A DNA stretch of 64,000 nt from the NCBI RefSeq assembly GCF_019052805.1, contig NZ_JAHQRJ010000003.1, forward strand, positions 62,001 to 126,000. The letters run 5' to 3'. Below are positions 63,383-64,000 of this stretch, piece by piece. The position numbers and the translations under genes were made by a program. The DNA comes from Noviherbaspirillum sp. L7-7A (GTDB taxonomy: Bacteria > Pseudomonadota > Gammaproteobacteria > Burkholderiales > Burkholderiaceae_D). The number at the start of each line of letters is the position of its first letter. The first letter of the stretch is position 1. The notes beneath the pieces are model-generated. The model was given only the letters and a program-made list of their open reading frames with translations. It was not told the DNA's origin and did not search any database.

Positions 63383-64000
63383 TTAGTCAGCTAGTTCCAA
63401 AAGTCGCGACAAAATTTCTTCCGGCGCATAACCATTTTTGCAGTTAATGATTAGCCGGCTTCCATCCACTACAACATCACCAAAATGTTGTCCTTTAATT
63501 TTCAAAGCGACAGCAGCTTGGGTGGTTTTGGATAAACGATTGACTTCACCCGTGGCCCAATTCACAGCACCTTGCTCAGATGCGCCATCGTGGCTTATCC
63601 GCCGGAGTGCCTGGATCACAATACGGCTGTGCCCCTTTTTCGCCAAAGTCACAAGACTTGCCGCATTTTTCGCGCCAATCAAATTCGGCTTTTCGTCAAG
63701 CATGGCGATCGCTTCCTGCGGCAAATCAAAGAACGCGAGACAGCGGCTAATAGTTGCGTCCGAAACGCCGATACGCCTAGCCAGTGTTCCCTGCGTCAAT
63801 GGCTTTCCGGCTTCCGTCGACATTGTGAGGGTCCGTCTGTACGCCTTGCCGCGCTCATAGTCACATAAGGACCGCTTGGCTTCATTATCGGCAAGCGCAC
63901 CTATTGCCGCATCTGTTACGGAAATGTTTTCCAGTACGAATGCCGGAATTTGTTGCTTGCCCAGAATCTGATGGGCACGCAAACGGCGTTCGCCGCCGAT
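63383..64000 (-). CDS. ParB/RepB/KorB-family partition protein (N-terminus outside the window)
   Basis: The frame runs off the right edge, leaving the C-terminal 205 residues. The visible start IGGERRLRAHQIL is the GERR box of ParB proteins, which binds and hydrolyses CTP. A helix-turn-helix follows: LTQGTLARRIGVSDATISRCLAFFDLP. The last part is a C-terminal domain with VVVDGSRLIINCKNGYAPEEILSRLLELAD. ParB proteins load on parS sites and segregate replicons. The sequence looks like the plasmid or mobile-element type rather than the chromosomal one; this is a judgement from residues such as the short linker. No ParA is visible inside the window. Confidence 0.85.
   Translation of the reverse strand: MGGERRLRAHQILGKQQIPAFVLENISVTDAAIGALADNEAKRSLCDYERGKAYRRTLTMSTEAGKPLTQGTLARRIGVSDATISRCLAFFDLPQEAIAMLDEKPNLIGAKNAASLVTLAKKGHSRIVIQALRRISHDGASEQGAVNWATGEVNRLSKTTQAAVALKIKGQHFGDVVVDGSRLIINCKNGYAPEEILSRLLELAD

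Overview
This window is a GC-rich stretch of a bacterial genome, almost certainly a betaproteobacterium of the order Burkholderiales. Oxalobacteraceae (Noviherbaspirillum/Herminiimonas-like) is my best guess. That rests on the gene content: an oxalyl-CoA decarboxylase with two formyl-CoA:oxalate CoA-transferases, an FdsAB-type formate dehydrogenase, Bug-type binding proteins and a type IV minor-pilin cluster. No rRNA, tRNA or CRISPR array was recognised.

Layout. 0-6.3 kb: the tail of a low-complexity protein, a YjbQ-family protein, a ChaA-like antiporter, a VOC protein, a lipoprotein/outer-membrane-barrel pair and an HPP-CBS membrane protein. 6.4-12.7 kb: a minor-pilin operon on the minus strand (pilE, fimT-like, pilV, pilW, pilX, pilY1). 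12.8-16.6 kb: a LysR regulator diverging from an HMG-CoA-lyase-like gene, a class III CoA-transferase and a gamma carbonic anhydrase. 16.6-23.6 kb: a chemoreceptor and two Bug/regulator pairs, the second followed by a ModA-like binding protein. 23.7-27.8 kb: phenylalanine/tyrosine catabolism (an SDR, phhA, phhB, hppD) with a divergent Lrp-type regulator and a perfect palindrome between hppD and that regulator. 28-33.7 kb: TerC, universal stress protein, ubiX, ftsH and several small genes.

33.8-61.7 kb carries most of an oxalate/formate/glyoxylate programme. The gcl-hyi-glxR operon turns glyoxylate into glycerate. pntAA-AB-B makes NADPH. A PanE-like/FAH pair and a tandem pair of unknown paralogs follow, with a LysR regulator diverging from the paralogs. 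Then come oxc and frc, which turn oxalate into formate and CO2, a lone PAS protein, a second HPP-CBS protein and a zinc-finger-only DnaJ-like peptide. The minus-strand block frc2, fdsGB (fused), fdsA, fdhD and a histone-deacetylase-family gene oxidises formate. A Crp/Fnr-type regulator diverges from frc2.

The most interesting signal is a 16-bp palindrome, ATTGACC-N2-GGTCAAT. It is perfect before oxc and before the Crp/Fnr gene, and matches at 13 of its 14 fixed positions before the second HPP gene. Weaker versions precede two other genes. This suggests a small regulon run by the locally encoded Crp/Fnr protein, whose recognition helix keeps the E-x-x-S-R pattern of FNR.

From about 61.8 kb the sequence becomes visibly more AT-rich. 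It ends with a DUF2272-like protein, two TTTTCAC-centred palindromes and the C-terminal part of a ParB-family protein running off the end. This may be the edge of an acquired or plasmid-like segment.
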